Position numbers and translations under genes: made by a program
Assembly (NCBI GenBank): GCA_903813345.2
Contig: CAIIXF020000007.1
Coordinates: forward strand, 27,515,564 to 27,579,563
Direction of reading: 5' to 3'
Source: Owenia fusiformis
Lineage: Eukaryota; Annelida; Polychaeta; Sabellida; Oweniidae
Length of the DNA: 64,000 nt
Notes under the pieces: generated by a model
What the model was told of the DNA's origin: nothing
Seen by the model: the letters and a program-made list of their open reading frames with translations, nothing else
Database searches by the model: none
Shown here: one piece after another, positions 35,691 through 46,757 of the stretch
Layout: the number at the start of each line of letters is the position of its first letter
How positions within the stretch are numbered: position 1 is the stretch's first letter

Positions 35691-38593
35691 GTGTCACCAT
35701 GAACTAAAACCAAATTCCTTGATAGAACACTGTCTAGCAAACTTAACTGGATGTACCCTTGTAAAAGTACACAACTTACCAATCAAGTTCGGTGCTCGAT
35801 ACTGAAATAACCTTTACGTTAATTGAATTTTAGATTATAAACGTAAATCGATATAAGTTATTAATATTCATTTGTCTGACTTCTTTATTTATAAGATGAG
35901 TAAGGAAGTAAGTTTTGTTTTCAAAAAATAAATGTCTGCATGTTTCAAAATGCCTCACCCAGCAATATCCCCTCTCTACGACCAGCAGCACTTATATATG
36001 GTTTGGTATATCCTTTGGTGTTTTGGTATCACCTTTCTGGCCAAATTTTGATTTTGTTTAATTTTACATATTTTATCATACATTATAGCCATAGGATATA
36101 TGCTAGTTCCATGACCACTTTCAATACTGCTTGTGTGAAAATCTAAAACCCGGTTCACAATTATTAATGGCTGAGATTTGGGACACTGATTCAGGTGTAT
36201 GTTAGTCAATTTTAACCAGTTTTTGTTCACATAATTGACTTTTTGTTTAAATGTAATATATTCTAACTTTGAATATGCCACATTAATTATTGCATATTAT
36301 TTTTTTCTCTCATTATTCTTTATTTGTATTTCCTTTGAGTATTCAGTACCATGAAGTTTTCAATATTATCGATGGATTTGCGTTAGGGGATTTTTGAAGT
36401 TATTTTTATGTGTTTATGTATAGCTATTGAGTTATCGCCATCTATATACTAATGAGCCACTAATTTGCAATACCATTCTATTTCATTCATTTTACACAAA
36501 ATTTATATGCATGTATTTGTTCTGCTTAAGGAATGTGTGTTATATTTATATTCATTCTTTGGAAATGCACAGTTGGCTTTGACAAATGTACGTAGCTCGT
36601 TCTTCGGTTACGCCGGGAACATTTTTTGGTCTATCTTATGTCCCTTTGGTCTAGCCATGTGTTTGGTAAGACGTTTTCACAACTAGATTGTGTCCCCCAC
36701 CCGTTAAGTTGCGTGTCTTCTCGAAATGGAAATAAATTTATTACCTGTACCTCCCATTATTAGCTCACATGGTGAGCTTTTGCAATCTCCGTCTGTCTGT
36801 CCGTCCGTCTGTCTGTCTCTCTGTCCGTCCGTTCATATGTCTGTCTAACTGTCAACGATAGCGGCACGTTTTTTAAAACCTCCGTCGATACGATTACAAT
36901 TTTCGTTAGGCTATTATTGTAAACTATCAATACAAGAAAATCCCCTATTTTGTATAATATGGCCGCCATTTTTGTAGCGAAAAACTCAATTTTTAACTAC
37001 AACTCTCGACTCTTGTTGCTTCGATGTGCATTTTATTTTCAGCTCCATCATGTATAATCAATGAGATGTTGAAGTTCGACAACAGTTCTTGGAAACATTA
37101 AGAATGGCCGCCGTTTTTGTGGCAGAAAAAATCTATCTATAGATTTGACCTTCAATGACATTCTCAAGGTCAAAATAGATTTGACTTTCAATGACATTCT
37201 CAAGGTCAAAAAGGTCTTTTTTCATCTTGCTTCAAATTGACCAATTTATTTTTTAAAATCATCTACAAGTTCTCAGAGGCTAAAGCTGACTTTAGATTTG
37301 AGATTCCACCTTCAATGACCTTCTCTAAAAGTTTTTTTACACATTGCTTCAAATTGACCAATTTATTTTTTTCAAAATCATCTACAAGTTTTAAGAAATT
37401 CAAATCTGACTAAGATTGAACTGGTAATATTGTGAGCAACAAGGTGGTGACATTGTGTCATGTTATAATGCCTTGTTCAAAAATGGCCGCCATTTCGGTT
37501 TTGGGATTCATTTATTCAGCTCCAAATCAGGAACTCTTCCTTTGATTTGCATTTAAATTTGCATAAATCTAAAATGGCCAGCACTTTTCAAAAAATTTAT
37601 ATGACCAGCAATTTTATACGGAAAAGTCACATTAAGAGTGATAACATAGAAAGTATATTGCTTTGATTTGCAATAAAATGTCCCAATCTGTTCTCATACT
37701 GTATGTGATACCATTTATGTTTATAGAAGCCAAGTTCAGGAATCATTGCTTTGATATGCATTCGAATGCACAGGTACATGTATGTCATCGTGCCGATGAG
37801 GTTTCAATGTCAATGTGTCTGTCAATTAGACGGGAATCACTATACCATGTGAGGTCAGTACCCATGGTGCTGTTTATAATTATCATTATTCTTTTCTTTA
37901 GATGAAGGCTATTGAATGGTGGCGTTGAGCTGTATATTCTTTGCAATCATTACGATGTTTGGTTATAAATTGATCTTGATATCTCAATACTTGTGCATGT
38001 TTTGGTGTTGGTGATTTTTTAATGATTGTCGTCAGTCACCCTGAGGATAAATATTGTATTTCGTCACGTTGTAATTGTTTTGCATTAGAAGTAATAATAT
38101 AAGATTTCTTTTTCGAGTGCTCCTTTTTATCACACCCTTTTGGGTACTATATTGTGGTCAGTTTTCCGAGCGGGTGGTTGCGTGGGCGGTAGGGTGGGCT
38201 GGCGTTCGAGCTGGAGTCCCGATAAATCAAATTTGAGGGATTCATCTGATATTTTTGGGTATGTTTCTCCGTATGCAAGTTTAGAATTGATTAGTTTTGA
38301 AATCAATTTTTAAATTTTTTATTCTTTTTACAAATGGGTTGTGGTTTTATGGGTTATGGTATTGGATTTAATCAAAAAAAATTTGACGAACATATGGTCG
38401 CATTGCAGCAAGGTGGAGAGAATTTTAACTATAGATATATCATTCTACTGTCATCTAATGACCACAATGCCTGATATTGCATAAAATAATACTGTCAAAA
38501 GCACAGTTCATTTTCAAATGCATTATAATATGTAGAGTTCTGTGTGTTGTTGTGTTATTGATATGATAATTTATAATAAGTGTTCTTTTGCAG
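35691..38593. other. Intron 11 of gene 1, right part
   Basis: No gene. From 36760 a dispersed repeat begins with the hairpin agctcacatggtgagctttt, followed by a CTGT/CCGT microsatellite (about 36787-36850), 'atggccgccat' pieces and 'gaccttcaatgacattctca' repeats, and ends near 37478 with ggtggtgacattgtgtcatg. Repeats of this general style are abundant in marine invertebrate genomes. The ORFs in this stretch are short and unsupported. Confidence 0.5.
36760..37478. repeat. Dispersed repeat with hairpin start and CTGT/CCGT run
   Basis: Contains agctcacat/atggtgagct hairpin, a run of ctgtctgtccgtccgt, three 'caaattgacc/aaaatcatctacaagttc' blocks and two 'gaccttcaatgacattctca' blocks. The inner blocks reappear in reverse orientation at 43850-44180, so at least part is a mobile family. 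Confidence 0.65.
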
Positions 38594-38769
38594 GAAGAAC
38601 TGACTGAGGTACCTGAACCATTCAAGTTCCTAAACCCCTTTAGCACCGAGGTGTACCTTTATGTGATCCTGACAACAGTCCTTGTCAGCATTTATACGTC
38701 ATTACTCAACAAACTTAGCCCGTATGATCATCACGGTGGCTTTGTATACGATGACGAACCACCACCAAG
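38594..38769 (+). CDS. Gene 1 exon 12: S1 end, M1 helix and start of M1-M2 loop
   Basis: Acceptor ttttgcag, donor GTAATT, phase 0 in and 2 out, 176 nt. It encodes EPFKFLNPFSTEVYLYVIL, continuing into a hydrophobic M1 (VILTTVLVSIYTSLL) and LSPYDHHGGF, equivalent to 'SPYEWH' of AMPA receptors. This is the last exon with only one copy: its phase-2 end is compatible with all three downstream M2 exons (41766, 42644, 49209). Confidence 0.93.
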
Positions 38770-38995
38770 GTAATTCTGCTTCCCACCCACTTCTATCATC
38801 CTCCTAACACAGGCCTCCGGAACTGGTATCGCATTTTTGAAAGAAAGAAGGAATGCAGTGGATCACGTCTGGACCTCTGCGTTCGGAGGATGGCCTCTCT
38901 TAACTGGAATTAAATTAATATAATATATCGAGGAAATTTAAAATATTCAAACCTTGTAATGTCCAATTGTAAATTCTTCAAATATTGCGTATATA

Positions 38996-39608
38996 CAGTT
39001 GGGGCCAAAAAACTTCCACATTTTTTATTTTTGTAATATCTTTACTGATATGCTGCAAATATCAATAAATTATATATCATTTGAAAGATAATTCAATTTT
39101 CGACAAAATGATGTATGATTCATAAAATATGAATGGCTATACTTTACCCTCATATAGGCATCTCCAAAATGTCTTGAACAGTAAATATTCGACTATTTGA
39201 CACAGACTTCACGACAGTTTTGAGGCTTTTTTATCAATAGTTATCATGATGGTAACATCACTCAATGATATTGCATTTGTACATCAATTGTCTTTCATTT
39301 GATACGTAAATCAACAATTTTGACCATCTATAATTAGAATTATATCCCCAAAGCTGACATAGGGGTTATATCTATCTGCTCAGTTCTTAGCATGCTGTCT
39401 TCAGCAATCAGTAAATCACGAGTTTGACCCCTGTGGTAATCGAAAATATATTTTAACAAATTCTCATTTATATTGAATGAATTATATATCATATATCATG
39501 TTGGAAATTGAATTGCCTTTCCAATTATATATGATTTATACATTTGTCTGTAATATCAACAAGGCTGTAGCAACAACAAAAAATGTGAACGTTTTGTGGC
39601 CAAACCTG
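38996..39608. mobile_element. 613-bp mariner-like MITE
   Basis: The left end CAGTTGGGGCCAAAAAACTT and right end ...GTTTTGTGGCCAAACCTG are imperfect inverted repeats, both flanked by TA (38994-38995, 39609-39610). Further inward 'ttatatatcatttgaaagat' and 'ctttccaattatatatgatt' also pair. No ORF. Same transposition class as 34645-35104 but a different family. Confidence 0.75.
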
Positions 39609-41765
39609 TAGTGTGTAACTAGGAGTTCAGTGTGTTTGTTTGGTAGGCTGTACTTGTATAATGAATTGCATAACAAAGGAAAGATAATGATGATATTGGT
39701 ACAATTTAACTATTATTGAATAGGTCAAAATCAGAAAACCATTTCACACACAGGTAAGTCTAATGGTATAGAGATATACGCGGGGTGGTCGTATAATAAC
39801 AACCCACTATTTGCTAAATGTAATCGGCTCTAATGCTCTGAAATCTAAATCTGGACAAGCACAACTAAAATGGTGATAGATCAACATGACTGTCTTGGTT
39901 ATGGTAGCAATGCAATTAGTATAATAATGCTAATGGTATTTTAGTATGTAAAATTATCGTGGACACTCTCTTATTTCTCACATGGTATCGTTATAATGAT
40001 ATATATTGGTTCACATTTATTAACAACTTATTTTCTCACCGAACTCATGCTTTGTTTGTGAAATATACCGTGCGATTTACATTGACACATACGATCAGAA
40101 GAATTCTCTTATTTTTTGTTATTTGTTACAGTTTCATTAAATAATCTAACGTGAATTATTTCATCGTTAGATTATTCATCAATCCATTTCTATTTGTTTT
40201 ATAAAACGGATTTGCCATGTGGACTGGACTGAATATTTTGGTTTCAAACAAACAATTACTTGTAACTTTCAATGTGAAGTGATAGTTTAGTCATTTGACT
40301 AAAAAAATAAGCATATTGTTAAAATCTCATCGTCATTTTCCTGACATCTGATCCATATAATATAATACATGTGAGAGTCTTTTTCAAATTTTTGGCACAT
40401 CCTGTAGATCTCAATTTTTAAAAAAGTGGGACTCAATTTTTGAAAAATGGGCCAAATTATTTTAAAAGCTGATGAATGTCTTTCTTCTAACATATTACTA
40501 ATCGATATTAACACAATGAAATAAATTATTTTTGTCGATAATCTTTAATCAAAAGTCGATTTAATTTTTTTCCATTTTCTTTTCTTCGTATAATAAGAGA
40601 GTAAGTACCGTTTTGTAAATGCTAATCGTTGCCAATAGTTAATGAGTGTTGATGAATGTTGTATCACAGTATAGTAGTGTAGTTATTGTTATTGCCCACT
40701 TATTTTCCCCAACAACGTTTGGCGTCTGTGAAAAATGTTACCATTTTTAATTTCACTACATGATGTCGCCATGATAATGGTGACAATTTGTCACGTTAAT
40801 GTTTGTTGTCTGCGTTGTCAAGTGAAAAATGACAATGGGTGTTCCAGTAGTTTGGTAGGACCAATTGCAAGTAAAGTACAGAGTTCAAATGCAGTTTGTG
40901 ATTTATCACTATAAATACAAAACACTACATTAACACCTGTGTATCAAAATGAACATTTTTGGCGATAGAGAGAGGTGTTTACTAAGACATGTTTTACTGT
41001 ATTGTTTGCTCTTGTAAAAGAATCAGTCGTCCTGTGTGTAATAAAAAACATTTTTCTGAAGTAACTGTGAACTTTTTTTGCAAGCGAATTTTGAGCGCAG
41101 TTGCGTTAAGCTGGTGATGTGATATGATTCTTTATTTCTTCTTTTGGAGAGTCTGTGTGTAGGAACAAATCGAATATTGGATTAATTAATCATAAGTTGT
41201 AACTCGCATAAAGAAAAGTTAATTTCTCCATCTTAGGTTGTAATGACTGTAGCTTATGTGAAGCATGGCATGACAAAGGCGAGACAAGTGCCTCAAATAA
41301 TGTAAAGAAAAATATAAGTTCATACATTTTCAACCGAAACTGTGAAAGTGAAGTCTTGTAATTGACGATTACGTAATTGCGTAACTTGTTTCTTTCGCTT
41401 GTGCATTCATTTTGCATTTATCCAGGAATGCACGCTGTGACTACGGAGTCGAGTCTGCTTACAGTTGTAGCAAACTGAGTGATAGAGCGAAGACTTGAGA
41501 TGAAAATCTCTTTGGCGGCGGGGACCTATCAATATGTGTGCATGGACTCTTCTTCGACCGTTGACATTCTAGAATTCAACACACATTATGTATATTGTAC
41601 AGTATTGCATTATTTCACCTGTAGGCATGTTCCTGAAAACACATGTCATTATTTCTCTTTTAGTGTCACTGCACATGGTCCAGATGCATAGCACGATATG
41701 AAAATAGGCCCAGCATATTGTTATGATGCTTACTGTGCTTTTCACATTATTTTCTATATATTTAG
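39609..41765. other. Intron 12 of gene 1 before array A
   Basis: No supported gene. At 40690-40830 'aatgttaccatt', 'atgtcgccatgataatggtg' and 'gttgtctgcgttgtc' motifs look like a diverged member of the gtcaccac MITE family. A mariner-end remnant lies near 40394. I did not find a second M1 exon. Confidence 0.5.
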
Positions 41766-41902
41766 CACTTTCCGAGGTGAGAGGGATTTCCGGAGACAGC
41801 GTTATAAAGACACCCATACGTTGAGCTTTATGAATTCCTGCTGGCTATCAATAGGTTCATTATTGCATCAAGGGGGTGCAGAGTATCCACGATCCCTATC
41901 TG
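41766..41902 (+). CDS. Array A, M2 exon 1 (His at the Q/R/N site)
   Basis: Acceptor tatatttag, donor GTAAGA, phase 2 in and 1 out, 137 nt. It encodes an Arg/Lys-rich M1-M2 loop, then CWLSIGSLLHQGGAEYPRSL, the re-entrant pore helix and filter. Aligned to GluA2 (FMQQGC...PRSLSG) the filter-site residue is His (codon 41866-41868). A second 137-nt M2 exon lies 741 bp downstream. Using both would shift the frame, so they must be alternative. Confidence 0.88.
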
Positions 41903-42643
41903 GTAAGACATCGGCATCAGCTTGCTGTTACCCCTTCCCAAACAGTATAACCTATAAACATAAATTAGACCTGCATAACCCTTTTTATTTTAACATTTTT
42001 ATAGATACGATGCATGAACCTCGCTTGTTATTTGCATCACCATGTTGGTTACCCAGAACTTAGGACATTTTACGCTTTTTGTGTATTTTACCCTTGGGAC
42101 GCAAACGAGGTTTCATCATATATAACTGCAACATTGTAACCATTATGTTTTAAAGTGACACATTAATATTCTTGAATTTTAACACTCTATTTTTGGTAAT
42201 AATTAGAATTAACATATATAATGTTTTTCTTTTGAAGCTGCTTATCATGTCTAATCACATATCCTTTAGGTTAGGGACGGTGCCCACTTCTCAGGGACAC
42301 TTATGTTCCAACATAACTACCCTCAAATATACAAGGTGGCCAAAAATGATTGAAACATTCGTCATTATTATCATTATATCATTGTCATGTTGGTAAGAAC
42401 TATATACACGGTGTATATACTAAAATCAAAAGAATAATTGCTTATTAAATAGGCTATAATTGATACTTGTTTTTGGCCAGCCCTTAGCTTCATATATTTG
42501 TACTTTATTTTCCTGTTTTGTATTTTACGTTTTTAGATTTGTCTCCCATTTGTCATAGTAACATAAAATTAGCTTTCATATTTTTATGGTATAGCATGTA
42601 TTTTGTATTCACACAACACTCTAACACTTTTTTGCATGAATAG

Positions 42644-42780
42644 AGAATACCTTGACATTAAAAATTATGCAAGGAGAAAGTTTCGAAGGACGGGAGCTCT
42701 AAATTTTGTGAATGCCTCCTGGTTTAGTATAGCGTCTCTACTACTGCAAGGAGGGGAGCATTACCCTCGTTCCCTCAGTG
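42644..42780 (+). CDS. Array A, M2 exon 2 (Leu at the Q/R/N site)
   Basis: Acceptor catgaatag, donor GTAAGT, phase 2 in and 1 out, 137 nt. It encodes a basic loop (NYARRKFRRTGA), then SWFSIASLLLQGGEHYPRSL. The filter-site residue aligned to the GluA2 Q/R site is Leu (42744-42746). It is closer to the array B M2 exon (LWFSITSLLLQGG) than to M2 exon 1. The acceptor lacks a strong polypyrimidine tract immediately before it, though cttttttgc lies 8-16 bp upstream. Confidence 0.88.
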
Positions 42781-43189
42781 GTAAGTTATTTGTCGGATCA
42801 TTATTGTGTGATCGTGAGGTGTGAATAAAAACATTGGGTATGCCAGATGGAAAGAAGGAAAGAAAGAATTGCCAAATGGATATACCCAGTGTCCTTCCGT
42901 GTGCTCATACTTGTATATAGTTTTTGAGATTACTTTATTTTTGAACATTTTAGTACTGTCTATTTATTTGTTTTATTAGATGATCATGACATTTGTTGGT
43001 AGTGTTAGCCATTTATTATTTTGCCTGTTTATTTTCTGTATTTGACACGTTTTAGTTTTTTACCCTTTTACATAAAGAAACATTTATTTCATAATTATAT
43101 ACATAATTGATTACTTTAAAGAATAGCACATAGCATAACTGTAGGAATATTCAATGGTATCCAATGTGATCATCTTTTCTATTTTCTAG

Positions 43190-43339
43190 CACGTATAACG
43201 ACTGTAATGTGGTGGATGGGGATAGTGATAATAATCCAGACATACACGGCCAACTTGGCAGCGTTCCTTACAGCGGGCAGACTAAACAATGACATCAACT
43301 CCATTGAAGACTTGGGATCACAGACCAGAGTCATATATG
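43190..43339 (+). CDS. Array A, M3 exon
   Basis: Acceptor ttttctag, donor GTTAGC, phase 1 in and out, 150 nt. It encodes ARITTVMWWMGIVIIIQTYT and then ANLAAFLTAGRL. QTYTANLAAFLT is the M3 gate motif (SYTANLAAF) that is nearly invariant in iGluRs. It continues to SIEDLGSQTRVIYG at the start of S2. Confidence 0.95.
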
Positions 43340-43571
43340 GTTAGCGAGGGCTACATAAAAGTCAAGTCTATAATCTTATTCTCAGAAAATCGACATAAAA
43401 GAATCTTGAAATATATTCTATTTAAGAGAATAAAAACTAGGTTAAACGAAAGACCGGAATACATATACAGACAGACATACTAGATTAACGGAAGTTATTA
43501 ATATACAGAATAGTACTGATATCTTTCTAGTTCCTAGTTTAATTTTTATAAGTTCCATTTTTATTTTTAAG

Positions 43572-43699
43572 GAACCGTCCGAGGAACATCTCCCCACCAG
43601 TTTTTCATTGATAGTAACATTACGCTTTACAAAGAAATGCATGGATTCATGGAGGCCAATGGAGGACTTGTTCAAAACACAGTCGATGCTGTTGAATGG
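43572..43699 (+). CDS. Array A, S2 first exon
   Basis: Acceptor tttttaag, donor GTGATT, phase 1 in and 0 out, 128 nt. It encodes GTVRGTSPHQFFIDSNITLY and MHGFMEANGG. The Ser codon at 43589-43591 aligns with GluA2 S654/GluN1 S688, a ligand contact. The array B counterpart has Ala there. Confidence 0.92.
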
Positions 43700-43799
43700 G
43701 TGATTACATGTTTGCAGTCACAATCGAGTATAGTGTAGTTGCAAGTTTCTAGGGTTGGCCCCAAAAATGCAACTCACGACAAAAAGTAACAAGGCATTA

Positions 43800-44320
43800 A
43801 CATGACAAAATGTCACCACCTAATTGCTCACAATTATTATGAGTTCAATCTTAAGTCAGATTTGAATTTCTGAGAACTTAGATGATTTTGAAAATAAAGA
43901 TTGGTCAACTTGAAGCAAGTTGACAAAAGATCCTTTTGACCTTTAGAAGGTCATTGAAGGTCAAATAAAGACCTTTTTGACCCTGAGAAGGTCATTGAAG
44001 GTGACATCTCAAATGTAAAGTCAGATTTGAATTTTTAAGAACTTCTAGATGATTTTGAAAAAATTGGTCAATTTGAAGCAAGTTGAAAAAATACCCTTTT
44101 GACCTTTTTTGACCTTGAAACCGAATCTTAAACATAAAGTCAGATTTGAACTTCTGAAAACTTGTAGATGATTTTGAGTTTAAACAGTATTTGTTAAGTT
44201 ATTGGAAGTTTTAAGAATTGTTACAGGCGCCAACCACTTACTACTGCCAACCATCAACCGCCGTCACAAAAAAACGGAGACCATAACAATATGTCACCAC
44301 TTTTTGGTGTTGACATAAAA
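43800..44320. repeat. MITE-like repeat in the array A intron
   Basis: It begins acatgacaaaatgtcaccac and ends atgtcaccactttttggtgt-tgacataaaa. Three 'gaacttctagatgattttga' blocks and 'gaccttgagaaggtcattga' type blocks lie inside. It is related to 5757-5899, 30702-30822 and the inner part of 36760-37478. Confidence 0.6.
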
Positions 44321-44565
44321 ACTGTACGTTTGGCACAAAGTCAGATCTAACTTTAACTCAGTTCAAATCAATTCAAAGTATACTCCAGTTTTAACAATTG
44401 TGTTTTTATACCAGCAGTCAAAATGAGAAAAGATAAAATTATTTGTAAAACTGGTAACATACATCGAATATGTGTACAATGCCTTTGCTGTTTATCATTA
44501 GAAGACATTATAGTCTTACAATTATCGCTTAGCACCCTTTGAAATGATCTATTGCATCTTTATAG

Positions 44566-44783
44566 GTCCGCGAGGGAAACTATGCATTTATTTGGGACGA
44601 TGTAGTGTTGGATTACATCGTACAAAACAGGCCATGTAACACTGTTAAAACAGTTGGCCGTCTATTTGGAAAAATAGGATACGGGTTTGCCCTACAGAAG
44701 AATTCTCCGTACAAACATGAGATATCAACACACATATTGCAGCTTCGAGAGATGGGCTACATGGATGAACTAAAAAAGAAATG
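44566..44783 (+). CDS. Array A, S2 second exon with AFIWDD
   Basis: Acceptor ctttatag, donor GTATGC, phase 0 in and 2 out, 218 nt. It encodes VREGNYAFIWDDVVLDYIVQ, then GYGFALQKNSPYKHE and LREMGYMDELKKKW. The Asp at 44596-44598 aligns with GluN1 D732/GluA2 E705, which binds the ligand amino group. The Trp before it matches GluN1 W731, a residue linked to glycine-type ligands in GluN1. Confidence 0.95.
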
Positions 44784-45286
44784 GTATGCGATTTTTCTCC
44801 TGTATGCATCGTCAGTATTTCTACAATATCCGCTGTCGATGTATTTACAATTTTGTCTTATATTTACCGTCAGTATGATTGGTCACGTGCATTTACCGTA
44901 AAATAAGATGAGTGATTTCTATTATCATTATCAAAATAAGTTGTTTTATCATGTCCCACTTGTGTTAGATTTTTCAAAGTCATTATATGATTCTTTCCGA
45001 TAATTACTCAATACATTCTTACTTTCTTTTATTGACACTGTTACTTTTATTGTATGTTAGATCATTGATGAGGATGTTTTTCCCAAATCTGATCATAAAT
45101 GTGTCTTTAATATTTCAGAATTTGTATATTTCTTCTTAATAACCATTAATAAATATTCAGCTTTAATACCGGTTTACGCTTTATATATCATACATATATA
45201 TTTATATATCATACATGTATCATATATGTATGTTTATATCTAAATGTATTCCATGAATAATAAAAAGTATATATGACTGTTAATAG

Positions 45287-45390
45287 GTATGAGGATAGAA
45301 GCGATTGTTTCGACACATCATCCGCTGAGAGCGAAGACAATGCTGAACTGGCTGCTGCTGGGGGCAGAATGGGTATTGAGCATATGCTGG
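45287..45390 (+). CDS. Array A, S2-M4 linker exon
   Basis: Acceptor ttaatag, donor GTAAGA, phase 2 in and 1 out, 104 nt. It encodes YEDRSDCFDTSSAESEDNAE followed by LAAAGGRMGIEHMLG. The position of Cys after W.....D.. is typical of the conserved S2 disulphide partner. The acidic linker is more charged than in array B (101 nt). Confidence 0.88.
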
Positions 45391-45671
45391 GTAAGAAACT
45401 GTAAAGAACATGCTTTATGGGGAATGGGTATTGAGTACAACTGTATATATGTATGTCGATTAAGTAAATGAAAGGAATATGCTTCATTTGGAGAATGAAT
45501 ATTGAGTATGTCTGGTAAGAACCATTTTGAAATAGCTCAATACAAGTTTACCTTACTATGTGACCACATATTTGATATTGTTATGAAAAGCCCGTGTTTT
45601 ATGTGGATCATCATAAATTAACTATAATAAGTCAACTATTTTATGACATGCAATGAACATCTGCTTTTCAG

Positions 45672-45781
45672 GAGTGTTCTTCATCATATATGGAGGTCTT
45701 GCCCTCAGTCTTGTTGTGTTATTTTTTGAGTGGATAATTGCCTCCATAGCAGTTATAGGAAAGTTGAACATGGAACACCAG
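45672..45781 (+). CDS. Array A, M4 helix exon
   Basis: Acceptor cttttcag, donor GTAAAA, phase 1 in and 0 out, 110 nt. It encodes VFFIIYGGLALSLVVLFFEW followed by IIASIAVIGKLNMEHQ. This is the M4 membrane helix, with 'GVF.I..GG.' as in other iGluRs. Confidence 0.93.
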
Positions 45782-45968
45782 GTAAAATTGCATTGAAATA
45801 AACATTGAATTGGCTCCAACGATACTCAGAAAAAAGAAACCGTTTGAATTGTGCATTTAGAACTTTTTAGCTGTTGTAAGTCATAGATGACAAAAGACAA
45901 TAGTAAAAGTATTTTTAACAGAGTGCCAATCTAGGTTTCATCCATTTAATGATACGTTCTGTTTTCAG

Positions 45969-46757
45969 GGTCCCAAGACATTCAAAGAAGCACTTACACT
46001 TAGGTTCAGGTTGTTACGTCAAGACATGAAAGAGGATTGGCTACCCACAATTCCATATTGCTTCAGAAGAGGCGACAAACATAAACAGTCAGAACAAGAA
46101 GAACTAAATGAGATTAATAAAGAATATAAAGCGTATCAATTCAAATCCCAAATAAGCCTTAGGTCAAGTTTCAATAAAGCAATGCTATCAATGACCAAAG
46201 TAAATTCATCATCAACGGATCAACTTTTGAGAAATACATCAAGGGCGTCTTTGCAATCATGTAACCATTTAACCCCGTTATCTCCGAGACAGTTGTCTCC
46301 AAGAAATATCAAATGTGCCAAAAGACAAAATGGTTACCCTCAATGGGACGACTCACAATCAGACGACAATGAAAAACAGTCAAACATAGATCATAAAGAC
46401 AGAAGCATAGATGGTAGCATGAATGATCTTACCAATGAAGCAGTAAAATACATTCCTTGTGAGAATGAAGATTCAACAAGTGCTGATTATTCAGCTAAAG
46501 ACATAAAAGATGAGTATCCAGATTTTGAACCTCCATTATTCCGTACAGAAAGTTCTGGGACTCTCACATCAAGCGATACAAAAAGCTACAGAAGCAGCAA
46601 TGTTATTGGATCTAGCATAGATATTGAAATTGATTCAAAGAACAATTCCAGACTCAGCTCTGCCAGCACTCTAAGGAGAAAGTTATCATTTCCACGAATG
46701 ATGAACAAAGTTCAAGCACTTCCAGAACATGAGCATTTTCACCACGACTTTGATTAG
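45969..46757 (+). CDS. Array A, terminal exon: 262-aa cytoplasmic tail
   Basis: Acceptor gttttcag, phase 0, stop TAG at 46755-46757. It starts GPKTFKEALTLRFRLLRQDM and keeps EDWLPTIPYCFRRGDKHKQS, nearly the same as array B, then diverges into a long Ser/Asp/Glu-rich tail ending EHFHHDFD. There is no classical C-terminal PDZ ligand. The many Ser/Thr residues (for example TLRRKLSF) could be phosphorylation sites, but that is inference. AATAAA at 47032-47037 is a candidate polyadenylation signal. Confidence 0.93.
   Translation, partial: GPKTFKEALTLRFRLLRQDMKEDWLPTIPYCFRRGDKHKQSEQEELNEINKEYKAYQFKSQISLRSSFNKAMLSMTKVNSSSTDQLLRNTSRASLQSCNHLTPLSPRQLSPRNIKCAKRQNGYPQWDDSQSDDNEKQSNIDHKDRSIDGSMNDLTNEAVKYIPCENEDSTSADYSAKDIKDEYPDFEPPLFRTESSGTLTSSDTKSYRSSNVIGSSIDIEIDSKNNSRLSSASTLRRKLSFPRMMNKVQALPEHEHFHHDFD

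Noticed and set aside
36760-36969. Minus-strand frame rich in TDRQTDRRTD
   Set aside because: It is the translation of the CTGT/CCGT microsatellite in a dispersed repeat.
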